Shown here piece after piece: positions 25,489-34,366 of a stretch of DNA of 64,000 nucleotides (position 1 is its first letter; the number at the start of each line of letters is the position of its first letter). The position numbers and the translations under genes were made by a program. This DNA comes from Gaiellasilicea sp963806955 (GTDB taxonomy: Bacteria; Actinomycetota; Thermoleophilia; Gaiellales; Gaiellaceae). The DNA is taken from NCBI GenBank assembly GCA_963806955.1, contig CAWDZG010000001.1, forward strand, positions 884,944 through 948,943, read 5' to 3'. The notes beneath the pieces are model-generated. The model did not search any database. It was not told the DNA's origin and saw only the letters and a program-made list of their open reading frames with translations.

Positions 25489-26051
25489 CGCGGCATCGTA
25501 CCGGGGAGGAGCTTCTCGACGTACTTCGCGAGCACGTCGGTCTCGAGATTGACCTCGCCCCCGACGGTGAGGCGCGACAGGTTCGTGACCGCGAGCGTGT
25601 GCGGGATCAGGGCGACCTCGAAGCCGGTCTCGTCGACCGCGGCCACCGTCAGCGAGACCCCGTCGACGGTGACGGAGCCCTTCTCGACGCAGTAGCGCAG
25701 GAGCTCCGGCGCGGCCTCGATGCGGATCCGGACGCCCTCGCCCTCGTCGGTCACGGTCGCGACCCGGCCGACGCCGTCAACGTGACCCTGCACCTGGTGG
25801 CCGCCGAGCGGATCGCCCGCACGGAGCGCCGGCTCGACGTTCACCTCCGCGCCGAAGGGCTTGACCCGGTCGAGCGTCTCGGGGACGACGTCGAACGCAA
25901 GTCTCCCCGGCGCGGCCTCGACGACGGTGAGGCAGACGCCGTCGATCGCGACCGAGTCGCCGACCGCCGCCTCGGCGGCCGCCTCGACGACCAGCCGGCC
26001 GTCCTCGAACGAGGCCACCCTGCCGATCTCGCGCACCAGTCCCGTGAACAT
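25485..26051 (-). CDS. ribE: Riboflavin synthase, alpha subunit
   Basis: 188 residues consisting of two lumazine-binding repeats: the first starts MFTGLVREIGRV with VAIDGVCLTV, the second has GGHQVQGHVDGVGRV and VTVDGVSLTV. It dismutates two lumazine molecules to riboflavin. It lies 9 bases after the ribD stop and overlaps ribBA. Confidence 0.96.
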   Translation of the reverse strand: MFTGLVREIGRVASFEDGRLVVEAAAEAAVGDSVAIDGVCLTVVEAAPGRLAFDVVPETLDRVKPFGAEVNVEPALRAGDPLGGHQVQGHVDGVGRVATVTDEGEGVRIRIEAAPELLRYCVEKGSVTVDGVSLTVAAVDETGFEVALIPHTLAVTNLSRLTVGGEVNLETDVLAKYVEKLLPGTMPR

Positions 26052-26060
26052 GACGTCAGG

Positions 26061-26996
26061 TTACGGCTCGCGCAGGTACGCCTCGAGGAGAACGTCCTCG
26101 CCCGCTCCGGCCGCTGTCAGGCTCGTCAGGCGCACCGCCCGATCGAGCGCGGCGACAAGGCTCGGCCCTTCGCCTGCGAGCGTCGGCGCGAGGAAGACGA
26201 GCAGCTTGTCGACGAGACCGGCGTTCAGAAACGCCGCAGCCAACGTCGGCCCGCCCTCGAGCAGCAGCGACTGCACACCGTCGGCGGCCAGCGCCCGGAG
26301 CTCGTCCTCGAGCGGGCCACTGCGCAGCTCCAGCTGGGAGCCTTCGGGCAACGGCCCCGAGCCGAACGCGAGGCGCCGCGGCTGCCGGACGGCGCCGACG
26401 CCGCGGGCGTCGAGACGCGGGTTCTCGAGCCGGACCGTGCCCATCCCGACCGCGACCGCATCCGAGGCGGCGCGGAGCTCGTGCACGAGCCGCCTCGACT
26501 CCTCGCCGGAGACCCAGCGCTCGCCGGGCACGGTGACACGGCCGTCGAGCGTCGCGGCGACTTTGTACGTCACGAAGGGACGGCCGAGCGCGACCCACGT
26601 GCGCCACGCTTCGTTCTGGCGGCGAGACTCGGCGCTGTCGGCGTGCTCGACCGCGACACCCGCCGCGCGGAGCCGCTCCAGCCCGCCGCCCGCCTCCGGG
26701 TTCGGATCGAGCGAGCCGGCGACGACACGGGCGATCCCGGCGGCGAGCACGGCGTCGACGCACGGCGGCGTCGTCCCGTGGTGCGCGCACGGCTCCATCG
26801 TCACGTAGAGCGTCGCGCCGCCCGCCCGCTCGCCCGCGGCCTCGAGGGCGACGAGCTCGGCGTGCCGCCCGTCCGCCTCCGTCGCCCCCTCGCCGACGAT
26901 CTCGCCGCCGGCGACGACGACCGCGCCGACCGTCGGCTTCGGATAGGCACGGCCGCGTGCCGCCGCGGCGAGCTCGAGCGCCCGCGCGAGGCTCAT
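26061..26996 (-). CDS. ribD: Bifunctional riboflavin biosynthesis deaminase/reductase
   Basis: 311 residues. The N-terminal cytidine-deaminase-like domain has the zinc ligands in GRHAELVAL and EPCAHHGTTPPC. The C-terminal RibD_C reductase domain has FVTYKVAATLDGRV, VGMGTVRLENPRL and LLLEGGPTLAAAFL. It is shorter than the usual ~360 residues through compact loops. The ATG at 26996 overlaps the rpe stop (ATGA). Confidence 0.95.
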   Translation of the reverse strand: MSLARALELAAAARGRAYPKPTVGAVVVAGGEIVGEGATEADGRHAELVALEAAGERAGGATLYVTMEPCAHHGTTPPCVDAVLAAGIARVVAGSLDPNPEAGGGLERLRAAGVAVEHADSAESRRQNEAWRTWVALGRPFVTYKVAATLDGRVTVPGERWVSGEESRRLVHELRAASDAVAVGMGTVRLENPRLDARGVGAVRQPRRLAFGSGPLPEGSQLELRSGPLEDELRALAADGVQSLLLEGGPTLAAAFLNAGLVDKLLVFLAPTLAGEGPSLVAALDRAVRLTSLTAAGAGEDVLLEAYLREP

Positions 26997-27667
26997 GCCA
27001 GCGCGTGGACCAGCCGCCGGTACGCACGCGGCAGGTCCTCGCCGGCGAAGATGCCGCTGCCGACGACGAGCAGGTCGGCTCCCGCGTCGTGCACGCGGCG
27101 CACGTTCTCCTGCTTGACGCCCCCGTCGACCTGGACGTGGCAGTCGACGAGCTCGCGCAGGCGCTCGATCCGCTGGTAGGCGTCCTCCATGAACTCCTGG
27201 CCGGAGTAGCCCGGGACGATCGACATGCAGAGACAGAGATCGGCGCCGAGGTTCGCGGCCTCTGCTGCGACCTCGACCTCCGTGCCCGGGCTGAACGCGA
27301 CTCCCGCCCCGAGCCCGTGCTCTCGCGCCTGGGCGAGCACGACGCTCGCGTCCTCGACGACCTCGACGTGGAACGTCACGCTGTCCGCGCCCGACTCTGC
27401 GAGCTCGGGAAAGTGGTGGGCCGGGTTGTCGACCATCAGGTGACAGTCGAGCACGCCCCCCTGCGCGTGGATCATGGGCGCGATCGAGCGGAGGACGACG
27501 GGGCCGATCGTGACCGGCGGGACGAAATGGCCGTCGCCGATGTCGAAGTGGAAGATGCGGGCTCCCGCGTTCAGCAGGTGCTGCACCTGCTCGCCGAGGT
27601 GCGCGAAGTCCGCCGCGTAGAGCGACGGCTCGACCTCGACCGTCCGAACCCAATCCCGCCAGGACAC
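26993..27667 (-). CDS. rpe: Ribulose-phosphate 3-epimerase
   Basis: 224 residues. Motifs EPSLYAADFAHL, HFDIGDGHFVPPVTIGP, DCHLMVDNP, MSIVPGYSGQEFM and VDGGVKQENV mark a TIM-barrel Rpe, interconverting ribulose-5- and xylulose-5-phosphate. Its place directly upstream of the rib genes fits, since ribulose-5-phosphate is a RibB substrate. The GTG at 27667 is chosen because it gives a normal N-terminus. Confidence 0.95.
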   Translation of the reverse strand: MSWRDWVRTVEVEPSLYAADFAHLGEQVQHLLNAGARIFHFDIGDGHFVPPVTIGPVVLRSIAPMIHAQGGVLDCHLMVDNPAHHFPELAESGADSVTFHVEVVEDASVVLAQAREHGLGAGVAFSPGTEVEVAAEAANLGADLCLCMSIVPGYSGQEFMEDAYQRIERLRELVDCHVQVDGGVKQENVRRVHDAGADLLVVGSGIFAGEDLPRAYRRLVHALA

Positions 27668-27677
27668 GAGTGCGATC

Positions 27678-28886
27678 TTACGTTCGCAGCCGGGCGACGA
27701 AGAACCCGCTCGTGTGGTGGACGTGCGGGAGCGTCTGCAGGAACTCGGGCCGCGTCGGGTGGCGGAACTGCGCCCACTCCTCGATCGGCTCCACCTCGAG
27801 GCCGGATGCCTCGACCACCGCCTCGGACTCGTCGGCATTGATCGTGCAGACCGAGTAGACGATCGTGCCGCCCGGCCGAACACGCTCGGCGGCCGCCCGC
27901 AGCAACTCGAGTTGGAGCTCGGGCAGCGGCTCCGAGCGCCAGCGGAGATCGGGCCGGGCAGCGAGCACGCCGAGGCCGGAGCAGGGCGCGTCGACGAGCG
28001 CGCGGTCGAACCCCGTCAGCTCCGGGGGCAGCTCGCGGCCGTCGGCCTGCACCACGCGGACGTCCGCCCGGCCGAGCCGGTGCAGGTTCGCCTCCAGCTC
28101 GCGTGCGCGGCCCTCGTTCACCTCGACCGCGACGACCTCACCGGCGAGCATCGCCGTCTTCCCGCCGGGCGCGGCGCAGAGGTCGAGCACTCTGTCGGTC
28201 GCCTCCGCACGCAGAGAGAGGGCCGCCACCTGAGAGCCGCGACTCTGCGGCCAGATCTCGCCTCTTTCCAGGGCTTTCTCGTCCACGCGTGCGACCTCCC
28301 ACGCTCCCGGCACGTCCGTTTCGGACCCGTCCGGGGTCTGTCCCCGGACATGTCTCACAACGACGGGTGGGGACTCGTTCTGGGCGCGCATCAGGGCGAG
28401 CGCCTGCTCGTCGCCGAGATCGCGCCGCCAGGTCTCCCAGATCCAGTCCGGGTAGGAGTGCTTGAGCGGGCCCTCGGGCAGCGAGGCGAGCAGCGCCTCG
28501 ATCCCCTCGCCCACCCGGCGCAGCACGGCGTTCGTGAACGGGACGGCCCGTTCGAGCCGCGCTCGGCGGACGAGCTCCACGGACTCGTTCACCGCCGCGT
28601 AGCGCGGGACGCCGCCGAGCCAGCCGAGCTGGTACGTCCCCAGGCGCAACGCGGCGAGCACGGGCGCGTCGAGCTTGCGCACCGGCCGCTTCCCGAGCGT
28701 CTCGATCGCGTGGTCGATCGTCCGTTGCCGCTGCACCGACCCGAAGGCGAGTTGGTGCGCGAGCGCGCGGTCGCGGGCGTCCAGCCCGGCCGACGCGGTG
28801 CGGAGCGCCCGGTCGGCGTAGGCGCCCTCCTCGAACACGCGCCGCAGCACCTCGTAGGCCGCCTTGCGGGCCGGGGCGACGCTCAC
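27678..28886 (-). CDS. rsmB: 16S rRNA (cytosine-C5)-methyltransferase RsmB
   Basis: 402 residues. The N-terminal NusB-like domain (ARKAAYEVLRRVFEEGAYADRAL) is followed by a SAM-dependent methyltransferase domain with VLDLCAAPGGKT, DAPCSGLG (motif IV Cys) and YSVCTI (motif VI catalytic Cys). It methylates C967 of 16S rRNA. Residues ~182-195 (VRHVRGQTPDGSETD), between the NusB and methyltransferase domains, are encoded by a REP-like palindrome (28329-28349) and replace the usual VNTLR-type segment, so this region may be altered. It overlaps fmt (GTGA). Confidence 0.94.
   Translation of the reverse strand: MSVAPARKAAYEVLRRVFEEGAYADRALRTASAGLDARDRALAHQLAFGSVQRQRTIDHAIETLGKRPVRKLDAPVLAALRLGTYQLGWLGGVPRYAAVNESVELVRRARLERAVPFTNAVLRRVGEGIEALLASLPEGPLKHSYPDWIWETWRRDLGDEQALALMRAQNESPPVVVRHVRGQTPDGSETDVPGAWEVARVDEKALERGEIWPQSRGSQVAALSLRAEATDRVLDLCAAPGGKTAMLAGEVVAVEVNEGRARELEANLHRLGRADVRVVQADGRELPPELTGFDRALVDAPCSGLGVLAARPDLRWRSEPLPELQLELLRAAAERVRPGGTIVYSVCTINADESEAVVEASGLEVEPIEEWAQFRHPTRPEFLQTLPHVHHTSGFFVARLRT
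28329..28349. repeat. REP-like palindrome inside rsmB
   Basis: GTCCGGGG-TCTGT-CCCCGGAC, followed by ATGTC, so the right flank reads GGACATGTC as in the palindrome at 7298-7334. It lies within the coding sequence without breaking the frame. Confidence 0.6.
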
Positions 28887-29668
28887 CGCAGCCCGCGCAG
28901 GAAGGCCTCGTAGGGCATGCGCTTGCCGCCCTCGGGCTGCACCTCGAGCGGCACGAGCTCGCCCTCGTCCAGCCGGGCGCGCCAGATCGTGACGCGGCGG
29001 CCGTGCAGCTCACCCCGCGCGCCGATGTGCGGCGAGAGCGCCCGGATCCGGTTCAGGCTCTCCTCCGGCTTCGACAGGTCGAGCTCGCGGTCCGCCGCGC
29101 CGATCTTGGCCGCATAGGTCGGCTCTCCCTGCTGCGGCGTGAACGCGGGCTCCGGCAACACGCGGTCGAGCAGCTCGACGGCGAGCTCGGCCGCGCGCCG
29201 GTAGACGTCGCCTGCGTCCCACTCCGGCGGGACCGAGAACGCCTCGATCGCCGCGACCGGGCCGGCGTCGAGCTCCTTGACGGTCTCGTGGATCGTCACC
29301 CCCGTCTCGGTGTCTCCCGCGAGCAGCGACCGCTCGACCGGGGCGGCGCCCCGCCAGCGCGGCAGCAGCGAAGGATGGACGTTGAGCCAGAGCCCGCGCC
29401 CGAGCAGGCTCTCCGGGATCAGGAGGCCGTACGCGGCGACCACGACTGTCTCGGCCGGCAGCGCGAGCTCCGCCGTCGGCCGCTCTGGCTGCAGCACCGG
29501 GATCCCGAGCCGCTCCGCCACGAGCTTCGCGGGCGGCGCCGTCACCTTTCTCCCCCGCCCCGCCTCGCGGTCCGGACGCGTCAGCAGCGCGACCACGTCG
29601 TGCCGCGCGGCCAGGCGTTCGAGCACGTCAGCGCCGAACGGCGCCGTGGCGGCAACTGCCAGCTTCAT
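28883..29668 (-). CDS. fmt: Methionyl-tRNA formyltransferase (short C-terminus)
   Basis: 261 residues. The formyltransferase core is intact: VVAAYGLLIPESLL, NVHPSLLPRWRGAAPVERSLLAGDTETGVT (catalytic Asn and His) and KELDAGPV (catalytic Asp). The C-terminal tRNA-binding domain is reduced compared with ~310-residue homologues, yet ends with a recognisable beta segment (GRRVTIWRARL). It formylates initiator Met-tRNA. It forms the conserved def-fmt-rsmB run. Confidence 0.95.
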   Translation of the reverse strand: MKLAVAATAPFGADVLERLAARHDVVALLTRPDREAGRGRKVTAPPAKLVAERLGIPVLQPERPTAELALPAETVVVAAYGLLIPESLLGRGLWLNVHPSLLPRWRGAAPVERSLLAGDTETGVTIHETVKELDAGPVAAIEAFSVPPEWDAGDVYRRAAELAVELLDRVLPEPAFTPQQGEPTYAAKIGAADRELDLSKPEESLNRIRALSPHIGARGELHGRRVTIWRARLDEGELVPLEVQPEGGKRMPYEAFLRGLR

Positions 29669-29677
29669 GGCGGGAGG

Positions 29678-30268
29678 CTACGCCTGAAACGAACGCCGCA
29701 GCGTGGCGAGCGCGTCTTTGCGCGCCTCGTCGTCGGTGCGCTCGAGCATGAGCACGCCGTCGAGGTGGTCGAGCTCGTGCTGGGCGACGCGAGCACCCAG
29801 GTCCTCGAGCTCCAGCCGCAGCGCCTCGCCGGCCACGTCCTGTCCCTGGAGCGTGACGCGCACCGAGCGCTCGACGGGAACGAGCACCCCCTGAAGCGAG
29901 AGGCAGCCCTCGTCGAGCGTCTCCGTCTCTTGCGAGCGCTCCGTGATCTCGGGATTGACGACCGCGACCGCGGGCTCGTCGTCGACCGGCTGGAAGACGA
30001 AGAGGCGCTGGAGCACGCCGACCTGCGTCGCCGCGAGCCCGACCCCGCGGGCGTCGTGCATCAGGTGCTCCATCTTCTCCGCCAGGCGCGCGAGGTCGTC
30101 GTCGAAACGAGCGATCTCGCGGGCGCGCATTCTCAGAGCGGCGTCGGGATACTGGCGGATCTGCGCCAGCGCGAACCGCCGCCGGGCACGGTCCTGCGCG
30201 TCGAGCTCACGCTCGTCGTGGACCTCGCCGCCTTCCGCATCTGGCCGGACGCCGCTTTCCGTCGCCAT
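29678..30268 (-). CDS. def: Peptide deformylase
   Basis: 196 residues. The three metal/active-site motifs are GVGLAATQVG (motif 1), EGCLS (motif 2, metal Cys) and QHELDHLDG (motif 3, HExxH form). It removes the formyl group from nascent proteins. An N-terminal extension of about 35 hydrophilic residues precedes the core. It lies 9 bases upstream of fmt. Confidence 0.96.
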   Translation of the reverse strand: MATESGVRPDAEGGEVHDERELDAQDRARRRFALAQIRQYPDAALRMRAREIARFDDDLARLAEKMEHLMHDARGVGLAATQVGVLQRLFVFQPVDDEPAVAVVNPEITERSQETETLDEGCLSLQGVLVPVERSVRVTLQGQDVAGEALRLELEDLGARVAQHELDHLDGVLMLERTDDEARKDALATLRRSFQA

Positions 30269-30322
30269 ACACCGAGTGTAGTCAGCGAGCGCATCGCGGC
30301 CGTCCCCTCAAGGAGGGAGGCG

Positions 30323-32236
30323 CTAGAGCGACTGCGGATCGACGTCGACGACCGCGTTGACGCCGGCCTTCCGCATCGCGGGCGCGGCGGCCGCGAGCGC
30401 GCGGGCCGCCGTCGCGGCGAGCGCACGCGGGCTGTCCGTCTTCGCGACGAGCTGAGCCCGATGACGGCCCCGGAGGCGCAGCAGCGGCGCCGGCCCGAGC
30501 AGATCCGCGCCGGCGAGCTCCGTCCGCAGCTCGCGCAGCAGCCGCTCGGGCGCGGCCGCAGTCGGGCCGGAGGCGACGATCGAGATCAGATGCCGGAAGG
30601 GTGGATAGCCGAGCTCGCGGCGGCGGTCGAGCTCCTCGGCGAGGAAGCCGGCGACATCGTGACGGGCGGCGAAACGCAGCGGGGTCGCGTCGGGCTGGAA
30701 CGTCTGCACGATCACCTTTCCCGGCGCGTCGCGACCGCTGCGGCCGGCGAGCTGTGTCACGAGCTGGAAGGTCCGCTCCTCCGCCCGGAAGTCCGGCAGC
30801 GAGAGACCCGTGTCGGCGTCGACGACGGCGGCGAGCGACACCCCGGGGAAGTGATGCCCCTTCGCGACCATCTGCGTGCCGATCAGCACGGCGCGGTCGG
30901 CGGCGGTGAAGCGGTCGAGCGCCTCTCGCAGCGCCCCTGGCTTCGAGGCCGTGTCCGCGTCGAGCCGGATCCGCTCGAGCTCGGGGACGCGCTTGCCGAG
31001 CTCGGCTTCCAGCCGCTGCGTCCCGGCGCCGATGCGGGCGAGCTCGGCGGAGCCGCACGCCGGGCACGCCTCGGGCACCGACTCCGAGTAGCCGCAGTGG
31101 TGGCAGTGGAGGCGCTCGTCGACGTGCAGCGTCAACGAGACGTCGCAGAGCTCGCAGCGACGTGAGCTGCCACAGGCGCGGCAGTGGATCGCGGGCGCGA
31201 GTCCGCGCCGGTTCAGCAGGAGGATCGCCTTGCCGCCGTGCTCCGAGATGCGGCCGAGCTCGGCGAGCAGCGGCGCCGAGAGCGGATAGCCCGCCTCGCG
31301 GCGGAGGTCGACGATCTTCACGGTCGGCATCGGGGCGCCGAGCCGAGCGCCGAGCTCGAGCCGTTCGAGCCGCTCCCAGCTCTCCGGGCGGGGCGTCGCG
31401 CTGCCGTAGACGGCGACGGCCCCCTCGAGGGCCGCGCGCTTGGCGGCGACCGTGCGCGCGTCGTAGCGTGGATCCGACTCCTGCTTGTAGGAGGAGTCGT
31501 GCTCCTCGTCGATGCAGATCAGGCCGAGGTTCGGGACGGGCGCGAAGACGGCCGAGCGGGCGCCGACGACGACCGGCGCCTCACCCGAGACGATCCGCTC
31601 GCGCTCGTCACGCCGCTCGGCCTCGGTGAGGCCCGAGTGGAGCACTGCGATCCGGTCGCCAAAGCGCGCCTGGAAGCGGCCGAGGGTCTGCGGTGTCAGC
31701 GCGATCTCCGGCACGAGCACGATTGCGCCGCGGCCGCGGGCGAGCGCCGCCCCGCACGCCTGCAGGTAGACCTCGGTCTTGCCGCTCCCGGTCGCGCCGG
31801 CGAGCAGGAGGTGGCCGCCCCCCGCCTCCACCGCCTCGGCGATCCGTGCGACCGCACGCTGCTGCGGCTCGGTCAGCTCCGCCGGCTCCGCCTCGCCGGC
31901 CATCCCGGCCCCGGTGACCCGCCGCTCACCCCGGCGCGCCCGTAGCTTCGGGGCGACGAGCTCGAGCGCCCGCGCGGGAGTGGAGCCGTAGTAGTCCGCG
32001 ACCCAGAGCGCGAGCTCGACGAGCGCCGGCGGCAGCTCGTACAGCACCGACTCGACCGGCGCCGCCGTCACTCCCGCCGGCGCTTCCACTCCGGTCTCGA
32101 CGACGACGCCGCGCGCCGCCGCGCGTCCGAAACGGATCGACACGACCGCACCCTTCCCGACGCCGTCGGGCACCTCGTAGGTGAACGGCCGCGCGACCGC
32201 CCGGGAGGAGACGAGCGGATAGACGGAAGCGAGCAC
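30323..32236 (-). CDS. priA: Primosomal helicase PriA
   Basis: About 637 residues. The N-terminal 3'-DNA-binding domain (FTYEVPDGVGKGAVVSIRFGRA) is followed by helicase motifs LLAGATGSGKTEVYLQ (Walker A), IDEEHDSSYKQ (DEEH box), YGSATPRPES and GTQMVAKGHHFPGV. A zinc-binding region with paired cysteines is present (HCRACGSSRRCELCDVSL, CHHCGYSE, CPACGS). It restarts stalled replication forks. The GTG at 32236 leaves a 28-base gap to the divergent iron-transporter operator. Confidence 0.95.
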   Translation of the reverse strand: MLASVYPLVSSRAVARPFTYEVPDGVGKGAVVSIRFGRAAARGVVVETGVEAPAGVTAAPVESVLYELPPALVELALWVADYYGSTPARALELVAPKLRARRGERRVTGAGMAGEAEPAELTEPQQRAVARIAEAVEAGGGHLLLAGATGSGKTEVYLQACGAALARGRGAIVLVPEIALTPQTLGRFQARFGDRIAVLHSGLTEAERRDERERIVSGEAPVVVGARSAVFAPVPNLGLICIDEEHDSSYKQESDPRYDARTVAAKRAALEGAVAVYGSATPRPESWERLERLELGARLGAPMPTVKIVDLRREAGYPLSAPLLAELGRISEHGGKAILLLNRRGLAPAIHCRACGSSRRCELCDVSLTLHVDERLHCHHCGYSESVPEACPACGSAELARIGAGTQRLEAELGKRVPELERIRLDADTASKPGALREALDRFTAADRAVLIGTQMVAKGHHFPGVSLAAVVDADTGLSLPDFRAEERTFQLVTQLAGRSGRDAPGKVIVQTFQPDATPLRFAARHDVAGFLAEELDRRRELGYPPFRHLISIVASGPTAAAPERLLRELRTELAGADLLGPAPLLRLRGRHRAQLVAKTDSPRALAATAARALAAAAPAMRKAGVNAVVDVDPQSL

Positions 32237-32264
32237 AAAAGCACCGTAGCCACGCGGGAGGTCG

Positions 32265-32282
32265 TGTAAGGTGACCCTTACA
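32265..32282. promoter_or_regulatory. Metal-regulator operator 1 (TGTAAGG-N4-CCTTACA)
   Basis: A perfect 7-bp inverted repeat with TGAC spacer, ending on the A of the fbpC ATG at 32282. The same arms occur at 33328-33345 upstream of fbpA. Binding here would block transcription or translation start of the transporter ATPase. The likely ligand is the DtxR/MntR-family protein encoded at 36111-36794. Confidence 0.75.
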
Positions 32283-33301
32283 TGGCCTGCGGGATGATCT
32301 GTTGCCACGGGGTCGCGAAGCGCTTCGGCGCCGTCCAGGCCGTGGACCACGCGCAGCTCTGCGTCGAGCGCGGCGAGTTCGTCGCCCTGCTCGGCCCGTC
32401 CGGCTGCGGCAAGACGACCATGCTGCGCCTGATCGCCGGCTTCGAGACACCCGAGGCGGGCACCGTCGAGGTCGACGGCGTCCCGGTCGCCGGTGCCGGC
32501 ACCTGGGTGCCGCCCGAGCGCCGCAAGGTCGGCATGGTCTTCCAGGACTACGCGCTCTTCCCCCACCTGACCGTGGCGGAGAACGTCGGCTTCGGGCTGC
32601 CGCGCCGCGAGCGGAAGACGCGCGTCCCCGCCGTGCTCGCGCTCGTCGACCTCTGCGGGCTCGGCGACCGCTACCCGCACGAGCTCTCCGGCGGCCAGCA
32701 GCAGCGCGTCGCGCTCGCTCGCGCGCTCGCGCCCGGCCCCGAGCTCGTGCTGCTCGACGAGCCCTGGTCGAACATCGACCCACACCTGCGCGCCACGATG
32801 CGCGACGAGCTCGCCCGGATCCTGCGCGCGATCCACGTCACCGTCGTCCTCGTCACGCACGACCGGGAGGAGGCGTTCTCGCTCGCCGACCGGATCGCGC
32901 TGATGCGCAACGGCTCCGTCGTCCAGGAGGGCACGCCCGAGGAGGTCTACCTCTCGCCGGCGACCCGCTGGGCGGCCGAGTTCGTCGGCGCCGGCAACTT
33001 CCTCCCCGGCACGCTCGCAAACGGGCTCGTCGAGACGCCCGTCGGGCTCTTCCCCGCCCAGAACCCGAACGGTGCGACCGACGTCGAGGTGCTGATCCGG
33101 CCGGAACTGCTCGAGCTCGAGCCGGATCCCGCGGGATCCGGCGAGGTCGTCGGCCGCGAGTTCCGCGGCCACGACGTCTTCTACCGCGTCCTCCTCGACG
33201 GCGTCGAGCTCGTCTCGCAGCGGCCGTCGAACGAGGAGGTTCCGCTCGGGTCGCGCGTCCGCGTGCGCCCGCACGCTTCCAGTGTCACCATCTTCTCGTA
33301 G
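32282..33301 (+). CDS. fbpC: Ferric iron ABC transporter ATP-binding protein (FbpC-like)
   Basis: 339 residues. Walker A GPSGCGKTT, Q-loop FQDYALFPHLTV, signature LSGGQQQRVALARAL and Walker B LVLLDEPWSNID are intact, followed by the C-terminal TOBE-type regulatory region. The family energises import of ferric iron, or of sulfate/spermidine in relatives; the partner binding protein points to iron. The ATG at 32282 lies directly on the operator with no obvious ribosome binding site; an internal ATG at 32294 is an alternative. Confidence 0.9.
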   Translation: MACGMICCHGVAKRFGAVQAVDHAQLCVERGEFVALLGPSGCGKTTMLRLIAGFETPEAGTVEVDGVPVAGAGTWVPPERRKVGMVFQDYALFPHLTVAENVGFGLPRRERKTRVPAVLALVDLCGLGDRYPHELSGGQQQRVALARALAPGPELVLLDEPWSNIDPHLRATMRDELARILRAIHVTVVLVTHDREEAFSLADRIALMRNGSVVQEGTPEEVYLSPATRWAAEFVGAGNFLPGTLANGLVETPVGLFPAQNPNGATDVEVLIRPELLELEPDPAGSGEVVGREFRGHDVFYRVLLDGVELVSQRPSNEEVPLGSRVRVRPHASSVTIFS

Positions 33302-33327
33302 TTCTGTAAGGTGCGCCAGCTCATTGG

Positions 33328-33345
33328 TGTAAGGCAACCCTTACA
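33328..33345. promoter_or_regulatory. Metal-regulator operator 2 (TGTAAGG-N4-CCTTACA)
   Basis: The same 7-bp arms as operator 1, with CAAC spacer, overlapping the first base of the AAGGAG ribosome binding site (33345-33350) of fbpA. A lone half-site TGTAAGG is at 33305-33311. The site lies inside the operon, between fbpC and fbpA, so fbpA probably has its own regulated promoter. Confidence 0.75.
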
Positions 33346-33354
33346 AGGAGAGGA

Positions 33355-34366
33355 ATGAAGAAGCTGCTTCCACTCCTCGCCGCGCTCGTGCTGGCGGGCT
33401 GCGGTGGGGACGACAACCAGGGCACGAGCGATTCGCTCACCGTCTACTCGGGCCGCGAGGAAGAGATCGTCGAGCCGCTCTTCGAGCGCTTCGAAACGGA
33501 GACGGGCATCAAGGTCGAGGTGCGCTATGCGGACAGCGCCGAGCTCGCCGCGACGATCGCCGAGGAGGGCGGCAACTCGCCCGCCGACGTCTTCTTCGCG
33601 CAGGATCCTGGCTCGCTCGGCGCGGTCGAGGAGCAGCTCACGACGCTGCCCGACGCCGTGCTCGACCGGGTCGACTCGCGGTTCCGCGATTCCGACGGCC
33701 GCTGGGTCGGCACGTCCGGGCGAGCACGCGTGATCGTCTACAACACCGACGAGTTGAGCGAGAGCGACGTCCCCGACTCGGTGTTCGACCTCGTCGACCC
33801 GAAGTGGAAGGGGAAGATCGGGATCGCCGCCCACGAACGCGTCGTTCCAGGCGTTCGTCACGGCGATGCGCCTCGACGTCGGCGACGACCGGACGCGGAC
33901 GTGGCTCGAGGACGTGATGAAGAACGACCCGAAGTTCTACGAGAAGAACACACCTGTCGTCGAGGCGGTCGCGTCGGGCGAGATCGAGGTCGGGCTCGTC
34001 AACCACTACTACCTCTACCTCGTCAAGGAGGAGCAGCCGGACGCGCCGATCGCGAACAAGTTCCTCCCCGGCGACGATCCCGGCGCGCTCGTCAGCGTCG
34101 CCGGTGCGGGCGTGCTCGCGGGCGCGAAGCACGCGGATGCGGCGGAGCGGTTCGTCGAGTTCCTGCTCGCCGACCCGCAGCAGCGCTTCTACACCGACGA
34201 GGCCGAGGAGGCCGAGATCCCGCTCGTCGACGGGATCGCGCCCAGGGAGGGTGTGCCGACGCTCGACGAGCTCTCCGGCCGCGGCCCCGACGTCGACCTC
34301 TCCTCGTTCGGGCGCGAGCTCGAGCGCACGCTCGAGCTGCTGAACGAGACCGGCTACACGTCGTGA
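33355..34366 (+). CDS. fbpA: Ferric iron ABC transporter substrate-binding lipoprotein (frame interrupted near 33829)
   Basis: About 336 residues when joined. The N-terminus MKKLLPLLAALVLAGCGGD is a lipoprotein signal with lipobox LAGC. Then SLTVYSGREEEIVEPLFERFE and the Tyr-containing NHYYLYL segment (iron-binding Tyr pair) mark the FbpA/Fut family. The frame changes in WKGKIGIA near 33829; deleting one base gives GIAPTNASFQAFVTAMR, the conserved family sequence. ATG at 33355 with ribosome binding site AAGGAG. It is overlapped by fbpB (GTGA). Confidence 0.9.

Noticed and set aside
25490..27000. Possible FMN riboswitch for the riboflavin genes
   Set aside because: The rib genes overlap or nearly abut their upstream neighbours, leaving no leader. 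I could not find the conserved FMN-element core upstream of rpe or priA.
32236..33337. Minus-strand extension of priA through the iron-transporter ATPase gene (1,004-residue frame)
   Set aside because: The extra residues are antisense to fbpC and lack helicase features. PriA homology begins near 32236, where a GTG is available.
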